Source: an uncultured Campylobacter sp. (GTDB lineage Bacteria > Campylobacterota > Campylobacteria > Campylobacterales > Campylobacteraceae). Taken from it: DNA of 64,000 nucleotides. The notes under the pieces are model-generated. The model did no database searches. It saw nothing but the letters and a program-made list of their open reading frames with translations, and had not been told where the DNA came from. Below, piece by piece: positions 8,232-17,485 of this stretch; within the stretch, counting starts at the first letter, position 1, and every line of letters starts with the position of its first letter. Made by a program: the position numbers and the translations under genes. The stretch covers positions 35,686 through 99,685 of the forward strand of contig NZ_CALHGM010000003.1 in assembly GCF_938030145.1 (NCBI RefSeq), given 5' to 3'.

Positions 8232-8618
8232 GCGAATGAAATTTTAAGCGCTAAATTTTACACGGCGCACGCCGCACGACCCTCTGTGCTCCGATCCGCA
8301 ACCACGCAAATTTAATCCAAATTAAAAGCGTAAATTTGGGCGACGTATTTTAAAAGCACGGGCATCGAGCCTGTCGCCGCCTAAATTTAAAGCCGCAGCT
8401 TCCGATTTAGATTTCGCGGCGCAGATCTAAGCGGCGAAATCCGAGTAGGCGCAGCTTTGCTTGCTGCCACTAAATTTTAAATTTAGCGACGGATTTTGTA
8501 AATTTATAGCGAACCACATAAATTTAGCGGCGGATTGCGCAATTTCCGCAAAGAGCTTTGTAAATTTCAACGAACTTTGTAAATTCCACGGCGAGCCGCC
8601 TAAATTTAAAGATTAAAT
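8232..8618. repeat. Gene-free spacer with TAAATTT motifs
   Basis: No gene seen. TAAATTT or GTAAATTY motifs recur about every 20-40 nt between GC-rich segments such as AGCGGCGG and CCACGGCGAGC. This resembles the other spacers of the window, without the strict 15-nt phase seen at 1.6-2.0 kb. Confidence 0.5.
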
Positions 8619-9677
8619 TTAAAGCCTGCCGCGCAATTTCGTTGCCAGCGCGGCGCCGATTTTTTCGTAGCCCTCTTTTTGTAAGTGGATCTCGTCTGGG
8701 CGGATAAGCCCGCGCTCGCGCCAGCCGCGCCAGCCGCCATCCTCATCCATAAGACCGGCTATGTCGTAAAACATTGCCCCTTCGTCTCGCGCTAGATGTG
8801 CTAGTACCTCCGCAGCGCGTGAGGCGTTTGGCACTTTAGGGCTTCGCGGCGGTGCTACGAGCAGGATTTTTGCACCAGGAGCTGCAGAGCGGACAGAGCG
8901 AAGCAGCCCACGGATGCTTTGGTAGAATTTTTGCTCGTCAAATTTCGGATCCATCGCATCGTTTGTACCGTAAGCGATGACTACGAGATCGTATCTAAGT
9001 CCCGAAAAATCCCTATCAAAGGCATCTGCGCCCCATTTTTCGTAGAGGTTGCTAAACGCGCCGTTGCTCGCACAAGAGTCTGCAAAGCGCGCGTTTTTGC
9101 GGTAAATTTTATATCCTCCAAGCTCTGCTCCGTCACGCAGCGATCGAATTTCGATCGGAAATCTAAGTCGCAGCTTAGAATACTCCCATTTCTGCGGCAC
9201 TTCTTGCGAAATATACGCGCTTAGCCCACTTGCATCGCGCACGCGAAAAATCTCGCCGCCCTGATCCGATTTATGTAAAATTTCGACGTAAAAATCGCCG
9301 CTAAGCTGCTTTAGCTCCAGTCGCACATTAGCGCCCTTTTTGCCGGTAGCGATCACTCCGCATAGTGGGAAATCGGGGTCTTGCTCGGTGCGAGACGAGA
9401 TCACATTAAAGCCGCTTTGCTTAAATTCTATATTTTCGCTTTTGTGATATTTAGGCATCATTGCAGGCACGAAGCCGACGCTGTTTTGCACAAAAAAGCC
9501 GTGCCTGAAAGCATCTATCAGCGCGTCGCTTCCTAAATGCGAATCGCCAAAAAATTTCACTCCAAAGCCCGCAGAGCTTTTTGCGTTTGCGGAATTTATG
9601 CCGCGAACGCCTGCGTTTGCCGCGCATCCGCCTAATAATGCAGCAAATAAAATCACTATAAATTTACTCAACTTCAA
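8619..9677 (-). CDS. SGNH/GDSL hydrolase lipoprotein (possible peptidoglycan acetylesterase)
   Basis: 352 residues with a signal peptide and lipobox LLGGC, so probably anchored in the outer or inner membrane facing the periplasm. SGNH blocks are visible: FFGDSHLG near residue 45 (nucleophile Ser), YGTNDAMD (block III Asn) and DEIHLQKEGY (Asp/His). Between block I and block III lies a ~170-residue insertion with beta character. It is the third gene of the MBOAT-SGNH operon and overlaps the preceding gene by 14 nt. By analogy with patA-patB-ape1 loci it could be the O-acetylpeptidoglycan esterase; direction (esterase or transferase) is inferred from context only. Confidence 0.75.
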   Translation of the reverse strand: MKLSKFIVILFAALLGGCAANAGVRGINSANAKSSAGFGVKFFGDSHLGSDALIDAFRHGFFVQNSVGFVPAMMPKYHKSENIEFKQSGFNVISSRTEQDPDFPLCGVIATGKKGANVRLELKQLSGDFYVEILHKSDQGGEIFRVRDASGLSAYISQEVPQKWEYSKLRLRFPIEIRSLRDGAELGGYKIYRKNARFADSCASNGAFSNLYEKWGADAFDRDFSGLRYDLVVIAYGTNDAMDPKFDEQKFYQSIRGLLRSVRSAAPGAKILLVAPPRSPKVPNASRAAEVLAHLARDEGAMFYDIAGLMDEDGGWRGWRERGLIRPDEIHLQKEGYEKIGAALATKLRGRL

Positions 9678-10977
9678 TCCTTGATAAAATTTCTTTCGCT
9701 ACCGCTTCGCAACCCTCTTTGCTCATATGAATGCCGTCGTCTTGGCGCACGCGCACGAGCTTCGAGCCGCTTTGCAGATAGGTTTTATAGACGCCTTTTT
9801 CGCACACCAGCGGGGTTGTTTGCATAAAATACCCGCCAAGCGCCATACTAGCGTCGGCATATATTTGATTTAGCAGCTGCGTTTTCTCCTCAAAATCTGG
9901 CTTTTGCATACACGGCATCGCTAGCCACAGCACTCCTGCACCGTGCGAGTGCGCCGTATCGTAGATCTCGCGCACCCTTGAGGCGTAAAACTCCCGCCAG
10001 CGCGGCGTTTTGATGCCGTAGGTCTTGCCGCCTGCGCGGTACTCCCAGACGTCGTTCGCACCCAGCAGCACGACTACGAGCTTAACGCCGCCGTTTTCGC
10101 GAAGCGCGGTATCGAGCGTCTTTTGCCAGTCGAAAGATTTCTTGCTCGCAAGCCCCGTAGATTGCTTGCTAAGATCAATCACCCTCAGGCTTCGCTTCGG
10201 GAAAAATTTCTTAGCGTTCATCCCCACGTATTGCATCAGGCTATCGCCCATAAAAAGCACCTCATCGCCTGCATTTAGGCGGATTTTGCCATCGTCGCTA
10301 AGCGAAATTTTAGCATCAATCTCCGCGGAGCTTTGCGTCGTTAAATTCTGCTCCAAGGCCTGCGTAGCAGGAAGTTGAGAATCGGAATTTTCGCCGCTTT
10401 GCAAGGTTGCGCTTGCCGTAACGGAGTTTTGTGACGCAGAGGAGCTGCGCGACACAGAGCTTGTTGTAGCCAGGCTTTGTGGCACGGAATTTTGCGAAGT
10501 AGAATTTTGAGGGATGGAATTTTGTGCGTAAGGCCCCTGCGCAGAATCGCGCGTTTTTAAATGATGCGTAGAATTATTTAAGGCAGAATTATTCTTTGCA
10601 GCATGGGCTTGCGGCTTGCTATCTTGCGGCTTAACGTTTTGCAAAGCATCGTGATCTCGTGCCCTCGTGCTTTGCAAAGCTTGATTTTCTGCCATGCGAT
10701 CTTGCGCAGGTTTTTTAAAATTTTTGCTTCCGCTATGCGGACTTGCGTCCTCATCCTTGCTAATATCCTCGCCTTTGATGCGCTGCTCAAGCTTATCTGC
10801 GACATTTGCAATTTTTTCGTAGATCTCTCCGCCTACGCGAAACGGCGAGCGGCGCAGCCATTCTTCCAGCCCAAAATCATCGTGAAATCGCTGCTCCAAA
10901 TAATAAAGCAGCGAGCCTTGCATAAAAAATGCCGAGAAAAGCAGCGCAAAAAGCAGAGTCGAAACAAACCTAAGCAT
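9664..10977 (-). CDS. DUF459/SGNH O-acetyltransferase, PatB-like
   Basis: 437 residues: N-terminal membrane anchor (about 5-27), a long low-complexity linker (about 85-220) rich in Gln, Asn and Ser, then an SGNH domain with FMGDSLMQYVG, LLGANDVWEY and DGIHMSKEG. DUF459 proteins next to an MBOAT act as the periplasmic acetyltransferase in peptidoglycan O-acetylation. The linker contains QNS units; AATT cores at 10487, 10502 and 10517 are exactly 15 nt apart, as in the intergenic arrays. It starts right after the MBOAT stop codon. Role in peptidoglycan, and not another polymer, is inference. Confidence 0.75.
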   Translation of the reverse strand: MLRFVSTLLFALLFSAFFMQGSLLYYLEQRFHDDFGLEEWLRRSPFRVGGEIYEKIANVADKLEQRIKGEDISKDEDASPHSGSKNFKKPAQDRMAENQALQSTRARDHDALQNVKPQDSKPQAHAAKNNSALNNSTHHLKTRDSAQGPYAQNSIPQNSTSQNSVPQSLATTSSVSRSSSASQNSVTASATLQSGENSDSQLPATQALEQNLTTQSSAEIDAKISLSDDGKIRLNAGDEVLFMGDSLMQYVGMNAKKFFPKRSLRVIDLSKQSTGLASKKSFDWQKTLDTALRENGGVKLVVVLLGANDVWEYRAGGKTYGIKTPRWREFYASRVREIYDTAHSHGAGVLWLAMPCMQKPDFEEKTQLLNQIYADASMALGGYFMQTTPLVCEKGVYKTYLQSGSKLVRVRQDDGIHMSKEGCEAVAKEILSRIEVE

Positions 10978-12510
10978 CTAAAATCCTGCGTAGATGAAAT
11001 TTGGAATTCCGCTTGGCATCAGCGCGAAAATCAGCGTGAAGATCACGCCGAGCGCGAGAGCTTTAGGCAAAAACGGCAGCTCGGCAAAAAGCGCGATTAA
11101 AGTATCTTTAAGAGCTGAAATTTTAGGATAAACAAAAATCCCCGCTAAAATCACCGCAAGCACCGCTAGCTCGCTAATATCTCCGAAAGCTCGTGCTCGG
11201 GCAAAAGCACCCAAAATCGCCGCCGCATCCGGAAGGGAATTGGCGAAAAAAATCCAAGCGAAACTTACAAAAATATAGGTGCAAAAAAGCGCTAAATGCG
11301 GATTTAGCGGCTTTACGCCCACTTTGGTAAGACATTTTAAAAATACAAGCGCTGCTCCGTGCAAAAGCCCCCAAATCAAAAAATTTAATCCCGCGCCGTG
11401 CCAAATGCCCGAGAGCGCAAATGCGATTAGCAAATTTACGCAGGTACGTGCAAAACCCCTGCGCGAGCCGCCGAGCGGGATATAAATATAATCGCGTATA
11501 AACGTGGATAAGCTGATATGCCAGCGATCCCAAAACTCGCCTAAATTCTTAGCCGCGTAGGGCATATTAAAATTCTGCGGCAGCTTAAAGCCCATCGCAA
11601 GCCCAAGCGCCCGCGCCATATCGATAAAGCCGCTAAAATTCGTATAAAGCACCACGCCATAAAGTAGCAGTGCAGCTAGAATTTGCGCCGCGGAGGACTC
11701 AGGCTCGTCGCCGTAAACGCCTGAAATCACATCGCTATAATACGCGCCCAAATAGCCGCTAATAAGCAGTAGCTTAACTAAGGCAAAAATTATAAGTACA
11801 TAAATTTCATCGGCATTGCCAAAGTGCTTGAAGCGATCAAACTGTGGCAGTACTGGCTCTACGCCCTTGGCAGCGCTAGCGCGCCCGATAGGACCCATCA
11901 CGACGCTGGGGAAAAACGCTAAAAAGCACGCCAAGCTCAAAAAGCCCTGCTCGCCGCATTCGCGCCTATAAACCGAGACGAAATAGGTGATCGACATAAA
12001 AACATAATATGAAATTCCAAGCGGAAACGCCACGCTGTCGACGGCACCTAGGTGAAGCGCAGCAAGCGCGGCATTGAAAAACTCCCTGACGTAGCCATAA
12101 TATTTAAAAAATGCGAGAAAAAATAAGCCGCCAGCAACTGCCGCAAGCATCACTGCACGCGCCTTCGCAGTGGGTAGTGGGAGCTGCTTTGCTATGCCAG
12201 CTTGTTTTGTTGCGCTCATCTGCTTGGCTGCCGCTTTACGCGAGAGTTTTTTCTTGTGCGAAGACTGCTTTGCGGGCGGTATGGTTTTTGTGACTACGCG
12301 ATTAGCGCGCGCGATACACACACCTGCAAAATATACGAAAGCACTATAGGCTGCAAGCACCAGCGCAAAGCGAGGATTTACGGAGCACATGAAGCCATAG
12401 CTTGCCAGCAGGATCAGGATTTTTTGCGCGAAAATGTGATTTTTGAGCGTCCAATAAACGATTAAAAACGCTAAAAAAGCAAGGACAAACTCGGGCGAAA
12501 AAAATGTCAT
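10978..12510 (-). CDS. MBOAT-family O-acyltransferase, PatA/AlgI-like
   Basis: 510-residue polytopic membrane protein that moves acetyl groups across the inner membrane for transfer to a periplasmic glycan. MBOAT landmarks are present: FPSVVMGPIGRA, NFSGFIDMARALGL, NMPYAAKNLGEFWDRWHISLS and the catalytic His in SGIWHGAGLNFLIWG. A Lys/Ala-rich cytoplasmic loop near residues 85-115 is unusual. It is first in an operon with two SGNH hydrolases, the standard setting for peptidoglycan O-acetylation (patA-patB-ape1); alginate-type acetylation is less likely because no exopolysaccharide genes adjoin it. Confidence 0.88.
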   Translation of the reverse strand: MTFFSPEFVLAFLAFLIVYWTLKNHIFAQKILILLASYGFMCSVNPRFALVLAAYSAFVYFAGVCIARANRVVTKTIPPAKQSSHKKKLSRKAAAKQMSATKQAGIAKQLPLPTAKARAVMLAAVAGGLFFLAFFKYYGYVREFFNAALAALHLGAVDSVAFPLGISYYVFMSITYFVSVYRRECGEQGFLSLACFLAFFPSVVMGPIGRASAAKGVEPVLPQFDRFKHFGNADEIYVLIIFALVKLLLISGYLGAYYSDVISGVYGDEPESSAAQILAALLLYGVVLYTNFSGFIDMARALGLAMGFKLPQNFNMPYAAKNLGEFWDRWHISLSTFIRDYIYIPLGGSRRGFARTCVNLLIAFALSGIWHGAGLNFLIWGLLHGAALVFLKCLTKVGVKPLNPHLALFCTYIFVSFAWIFFANSLPDAAAILGAFARARAFGDISELAVLAVILAGIFVYPKISALKDTLIALFAELPFLPKALALGVIFTLIFALMPSGIPNFIYAGF

Positions 12511-14008
12511 TCAATCTTTCCAATTTAAATTTTTAAAGCTCTTGCGGGCTTTTAGACGCTTGCAACGCGAGATTTATATGAAGCAAAAAAGCTTTTTTTA
12601 AATCGCTTACAGCGCGATATTTTATGCGCAGGTGCGGCATTGCGCCGCTAAACGCTCTAATAAATCTAGCGTCCAAATCCTTAGATTTCATGGACAGCTT
12701 GCAGCAAGCCCTTGCCACGTGAGCGAAATTCCACAACAATGGCAAAATTTGAAACGCAAATGAGGGCTCGACGCACGAATAAAATTTTTAAACGCGCTGA
12801 GTGCTTTGCATCAAATTCCCACGAAACCTCGCAAACGCAGTCTCGCAAGTTCTACCCGCAGGATTTCAAAATAAGCGCCTTTTGGAATCATGCCATATAA
12901 ATTAGGCGCGCGATGCTGCTAAAATCTTATGAAATAAGATAAGCCACACTTCATCACAACTATGAGGGCTGAAATCCTACAAAGCAAAATTTTAAAAGCC
13001 AAAAATTTTGCAGCGATAATAAAATTCCGCCCGTTAAAATCTATCGCGCGAAATTACTAAGTAGAATCTCACTTTAAGGCGCAATAGAAACCATCTAAAA
13101 GCTACGCGCCTTATGAGCCAAAATCATGGCTTTTAATTTTTACTGCAAATTGCAGATCTGCGCCTCCATAAAGCCCCTTTTAAAATTTTGTATCAACGCA
13201 AACGCACCTTACGCTAGCCTCGCTCTTTCTTGCAAAAAACACAAGTTAAATCAATGAGCTTCGCATCGTAAAATTTTGGCTCTAGACTTGGTTTTGGCGC
13301 GGCGCAACTTCAGGCTCGCTAGGCGAAATTAGTCATAAATTAATGCGGCTACATAGATTTTGACTTGGCTGAAATTTAACGTAGCAGATCCGAATCTCGC
13401 TTCGTAACTTAGCCATTCTAACGAGATAATGTAAATTTTAATTTGCAATTTAAAATTTCTAGCGCAACCATACCAGCTTTGGCTCGCGTTTTGCAATTCT
13501 AATCTAGCGGCGCGAGTAGCTCATAAAACGCCGCGTAAAATTGCAAATTTCAGCGTTTTTTATTCGGCTAGCGAAGAGATCTGTGTGCGCAAGAACTGGT
13601 TTGCGAAAATTTTAAAATTTTATCGCTTGCCTCAACCTGCCTTTAGGGCAATCGCGATAAAATTTACGTTCCGCGTTTCAATCAAACGAGCAGTTGCGAT
13701 GAAATCCTAAGCTAGCAGTCGAGATGAAATTTTACGCCGCATTTTAAAAAAATCCCGCGCATGCCCAACTGAGAAATCCGTAAATCTCGCGCGAAATTTC
13801 ATATTGCTGCATTACTTAGCGGCTATCAAATATGCTTGCCAAGCAGACGCAGTGAAATTTCGCACTGCCCTTTAATACTCGCTCGAAGTAAAATTTCGCG
13901 CAGATGTTTTAACGGTCCATAGTCGAAATAAACGTTCCACATAATTCTATCGCAAAACGGCTACCGGGTGGAATTTTTCCTAGCAGCAAAGTCCGTTCTG
14001 CGCGAAAT
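12511..14008. other. 1.5 kb gene-free region
   Basis: Lies between the start of the MBOAT gene and the end of metE. I see no coding region with an SD or recognisable motif, and no tRNA. It contains many AAATTT or AAAATTTT cores, a palindrome AAAAAAGCTTTTTT near 12586, and ATCTTAT-gaa-ATAAGAT near 12934. Composition is mixed, so it may be decayed coding sequence overgrown by the AATT motif. The promoter of the MBOAT operon should be at its left edge. Confidence 0.5.
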
Positions 14009-16291
14009 TTATGCCTCTGCGCGGATGATCCTTACCGCTTCGACCATATTTTTTAGGCTAGGGCGGACCTCCTCCCATTTGCGCGTTTTTAGGCCGCAGT
14101 CCGGGTTAATCCACAGCTGCTCTTTCGGAAGCACCTCAAGCAGCGCGCGGATCTGGCTTACGAGCTCATGTACGCTAGGAATTCGCGGGCTGTGGATGTC
14201 GTAAACGCCGGGGCCGACCTCCTGCTTATAGCCGACCGATTTGAAAACTCGAAGTAGCTCGTTGCCACTGCGAGCAGTCTCGATGCTGATAACGTCAGCA
14301 TCCATCGCCTCTATCGTTTTGATTATGTCGTTAAACTCCGAATAGCACATATGCGTATGGATCTGCATGTGAGCACTTGCGGCGCTGACAGCAAGCTTAA
14401 AAGCACTAACGGCGAATTTTTCATACGCAGGGATATTTTCGGATCTAAGCGGATAGCCCTCTTTAAACGCAGCTTCATCCACCTGAACGATCTTGATACC
14501 TGCGTCTTGCAGATCCGAAATCTCATCGAAAATCGCAAGCGCAAGCTGTTTTACTATCTGCTCGCGAGGCTTATCGTCGCGCACGAAGCTCCAGTTCATC
14601 ATCGTAACAGGTCCCGTTAGCATGCCCTTCATAATCTTTTTAGTGCGGCTTTGGGCGTATTTGATCCACTCTACCGTCATCGGCTTTGGGCGGCTCACGT
14701 CGCCGAAAAGTAGTGGCGGTTTCACGCAGCGGCTGCCGTAGCTCTGCACCCAGCCGTTGGCGCTAAACGCGTATCCGCTCATCTGCTCGCCGAAATACTC
14801 GACCATATCGTTACGCTCAGGCTCGCCGTGAACCAGCACGTCCAGACCAATCTCATCTTGAAATTTAACGCAGTCGTCGATGTAGGCTTTGATGTCACGC
14901 TCGTAGGCTTCGCGACCAATTAAGCCCTTTTTATAGGCGTTGCGAACCTGGCGAAGCTCGGCAGTCTGCGGGAAGGAGCCAATCGTAGTAGTAGGCAAAA
15001 TTCCATAGCCTAGCTCCTTTTTCTGCACCTTGATGCGATCCTCGTAGCGATCGGCGCGCTCGAATTTATTTAAATTTGCGGCGCGGCTTTGAACTCGCTC
15101 GTCATGAATAAGCGGCGAGCTAGCGCGAGTTTTAGCGGATTTTTGATTTTCCTTGTATGCCTTCATGCCGTGTTCGCACATCGGAATTTCAAAGAAAAGA
15201 TGGGTCAAAATCGAAATTTCGCTTAGTTTTTCGACCGCGAAACTTAGCCAGGATCTGATCTCGGCGTTTAGCTTGTCCTCATATTTTAGCGTAAAAGGCA
15301 CATGCAAAAGCGAGCAGGAGGTACCCACGTAGATGCGCTCTTTAGGCACGTAGGCTTCGATAGCTTTGAGCTGGGCTAGCTTTTTGTCGATGTCGCTCTT
15401 CCAGATATTACGCCCGTCGATCACGCCTGCGAAAAGCACGGTCTTGACGTCTTTTAAAGCTTGAAGCTCTTTTTTGATATTCTCTTCGCTTGCGTAAACA
15501 AAATCAAGCCCGATCGCCCATACATCAGTCTTTACTATCTCTTTAACGGCCTCGGTCGCATGCTCAAAATAGGTCATAAAGATGATTTTTACGTTGCTTG
15601 CGACCTTGCTTAGGCGCTGATAAACAGGCTCGATCTTCGGCGCTAGCTCAGCCGCGCGATCTGTCACAAAAATCGGCTCGTCGATCTGAACCACGACCTC
15701 GTTATCAAGCTCGCTAAGAAGCTTTAGCAGCTCCTCATATTTCGCGGCAAGGGCATCTAAATGCGCGAGTGGATCGCTTTTGTCGCTTGATTTACTAAGC
15801 GCAAGATAGGTGATAGGTCCGATTAAATTTATCTTTAGCGCGCAGGAATCCTTAAAATCGTTATTCTTCGCGGCCTTATACTCGCTTAAAATTTTACTAG
15901 GATTTAGGCTAAATTCCGCATACGCAGAGATCTCAGGCACGATATAGTGGTAGTTTGTGTTAAACCACTTCGTCATCTCCATCGCGACTGCGTCTTTACT
16001 GCCGCGCGCCATCGCAAAATACTGCTCATGCGCCGAAAGAGCCGCAAAGCGCTGCGGGATCACGCCGAAAAGTACGCTGGTATCGAGCATCAGATCGTAG
16101 TATGAAAAGTCGTTTACGCTAATTAGGCCGCTCCAAGCATCCAGCTGATATTTGATGTGGCGATCTTTTAGCTCTGCGGCGACCCGCTCCAGCGCGTCAT
16201 AATCGCACTTGCTCGCCCAATAGCTCTCCAAAGCCTTCTTTAACTCGCGCTGCTCTCCGATACGCGGAAAGCCCGTGACGTAACTTTTCAT
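14009..16291 (-). CDS. metE: Cobalamin-independent methionine synthase
   Basis: Transfers a methyl group from 5-methyltetrahydrofolate (polyglutamate) to homocysteine. The 760 residues give both (beta-alpha)8 barrels. N-terminal YVTGFPRIGEQRELKKA is typical, and zinc ligands are visible in the C-terminal barrel: His and Cys in HTHMCYSEF, Glu in SIETARSG, and Cys in WINPDCGLKTR. The gene is alone; upstream is 354 nt containing a 9-bp hairpin at 16521-16561. No metF or metR adjoins it. A 1.5 kb gene-free tract follows the stop. Confidence 0.97.
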   Translation of the reverse strand: MKSYVTGFPRIGEQRELKKALESYWASKCDYDALERVAAELKDRHIKYQLDAWSGLISVNDFSYYDLMLDTSVLFGVIPQRFAALSAHEQYFAMARGSKDAVAMEMTKWFNTNYHYIVPEISAYAEFSLNPSKILSEYKAAKNNDFKDSCALKINLIGPITYLALSKSSDKSDPLAHLDALAAKYEELLKLLSELDNEVVVQIDEPIFVTDRAAELAPKIEPVYQRLSKVASNVKIIFMTYFEHATEAVKEIVKTDVWAIGLDFVYASEENIKKELQALKDVKTVLFAGVIDGRNIWKSDIDKKLAQLKAIEAYVPKERIYVGTSCSLLHVPFTLKYEDKLNAEIRSWLSFAVEKLSEISILTHLFFEIPMCEHGMKAYKENQKSAKTRASSPLIHDERVQSRAANLNKFERADRYEDRIKVQKKELGYGILPTTTIGSFPQTAELRQVRNAYKKGLIGREAYERDIKAYIDDCVKFQDEIGLDVLVHGEPERNDMVEYFGEQMSGYAFSANGWVQSYGSRCVKPPLLFGDVSRPKPMTVEWIKYAQSRTKKIMKGMLTGPVTMMNWSFVRDDKPREQIVKQLALAIFDEISDLQDAGIKIVQVDEAAFKEGYPLRSENIPAYEKFAVSAFKLAVSAASAHMQIHTHMCYSEFNDIIKTIEAMDADVISIETARSGNELLRVFKSVGYKQEVGPGVYDIHSPRIPSVHELVSQIRALLEVLPKEQLWINPDCGLKTRKWEEVRPSLKNMVEAVRIIRAEA

Positions 16292-16645
16292 TTTAATCCT
16301 TTACGTAAAATTTGATATTAAGGGTTGGATTTTATCTTAAAATTTCTTTTGCTGCTATTAAAATTTTAATCTAATCTCGAAAATGAACGAAATTTTATCC
16401 AAAAGCGCAGGGGTGGAATTCCTCGATAAAATCTGAAATGGAATTTTTATCGACGGAATTCCGTAAGTTAAAATTTTAGGATTGAATTTAAAGGCGTTAA
16501 ATTCATCATGATTTAAACCTCGTCGCAAGATTCTACTAAAACTTAGTAAAACCTTGCGACGAAGCTAGCCTTACCTGACACACCGCAAAGCCACTGAGCA
16601 TCAAGGCTCTATGAAAGCAGTGCAATGCCTCAAATATGAAAATTC
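16292..16645. other. metE leader/spacer
   Basis: 354 nt between the outer-membrane protein gene and metE, both on the minus strand. It contains a strong inverted repeat (separate entry) and AATT-core motifs, but no gene and no riboswitch class that I can recognise. Confidence 0.45.
16521..16561 (-). repeat. 9-bp inverted repeat upstream of metE
   Basis: CGTCGCAAG (16521-16529) and CTTGCGACG (16553-16561) are perfectly complementary and enclose a smaller ACTAA/TTAGT pair. No T tract follows on the minus strand, so a structural or regulatory role for the metE leader is as likely as termination of the upstream gene. Confidence 0.45.
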
Positions 16646-17230
16646 TTAGAATTTATAATTATATCCTGCGTAAACGCCGTATTTTTTACCGTCGTTATCT
16701 TCGATATAATCGCCGTCTTTGTACCACGCCTTGCTTGCTTTAAAGCCCATTTCAATCTCGCTATTGGAGCCAAACTCATACGCAGTACCTATCTTGCCGC
16801 CCAAAATGAAGCCACCCAGCGTATCGTCTGCTCTAACCCAGCCGCCATTGCTATAGTCTATTTTAACTTCAGTATCTAGCACCGAAAGCCCAGCGTAAGC
16901 GCCTAGGACGAGCTTAAATCTACCGAAAAGCTCCGGCGTAAAATCCGCACCGGCTACGAAATCGTGCGTGCTCCATTTAACCTTTCTCTTCGAATTGGCA
17001 TTCGAGCTGGAATCCTCGCCCTTAAATCCGTAAAAATACCCGCCGTAAGCTCTAAACGTGCCGAAGTCATATCCGGCCTTAACGCCGATTTGCGGTTGTC
17101 CGTCATCAAAACCCGCAGCTTGGTTTTTGAAATTGTATCCGCCTTCGCCGCCTATGAAAAGACCCTCCGCCATCGCGCTTACTGCAGCTAAAGAGCTAAG
17201 AAGCGCCACTTTTGCAACTAAATTTCTCAT
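16646..17230 (-). CDS. Outer-membrane beta-barrel protein
   Basis: 194 residues. Signal peptide ending near SAMA, mature start EGLFIGGEGGYNF, then alternating amphipathic strands (for example IGVKAGYDFGTFRAYGGYFYGF and FKLVLGAYAGLSVLDTEVKIDY) and a C-terminal aromatic (YNYKF), as needed for BAM recognition. This is an 8-strand opacity/OmpW-like porin-type barrel by appearance; the ligand is unknown. SD AAAGGAG is good. An 11-bp inverted repeat lies ~120 nt upstream at 17349-17381. Confidence 0.8.
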   Translation of the reverse strand: MRNLVAKVALLSSLAAVSAMAEGLFIGGEGGYNFKNQAAGFDDGQPQIGVKAGYDFGTFRAYGGYFYGFKGEDSSSNANSKRKVKWSTHDFVAGADFTPELFGRFKLVLGAYAGLSVLDTEVKIDYSNGGWVRADDTLGGFILGGKIGTAYEFGSNSEIEMGFKASKAWYKDGDYIEDNDGKKYGVYAGYNYKF

Positions 17231-17348
17231 ATTTACTCCTTTTGGTGAAATTTCATCTCAATGATAGCGACACGCTTCGAAACCTAGGCTAAATTTAAAG
17301 TAAATACATAACATTTACGATTTTTAGTGATAAAATTTTGAAGTATTT

Positions 17349-17381
17349 TTATAATTTATTTATAACCAGTATAAATTATAA
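17349..17381. promoter_or_regulatory. 11-bp inverted repeat upstream of the outer-membrane protein gene
   Basis: TTATAATTTAT (17349-17359) and ATAAATTATAA (17371-17381) form a perfect dyad with an 11-nt spacer in an AT-rich upstream region. The geometry fits an operator for a dimeric regulator, but the regulator is unknown. Confidence 0.35.
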
Positions 17382-17485
17382 ATCTAAGCATATAGCTTGC
17401 GCTATAAATTTTATCACTTAGTAATATACGCTTTGTAAAAGCATAATGCAATAAGAATTTACGCAATATTCCTCTGGATATAAAT

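Noticed and set aside
12712..12900. 62-codon frame in the 1.5 kb gene-free region
   Set aside because: No SD, no hydrophobic or domain pattern, and repetitive basic residues from AATT motifs.
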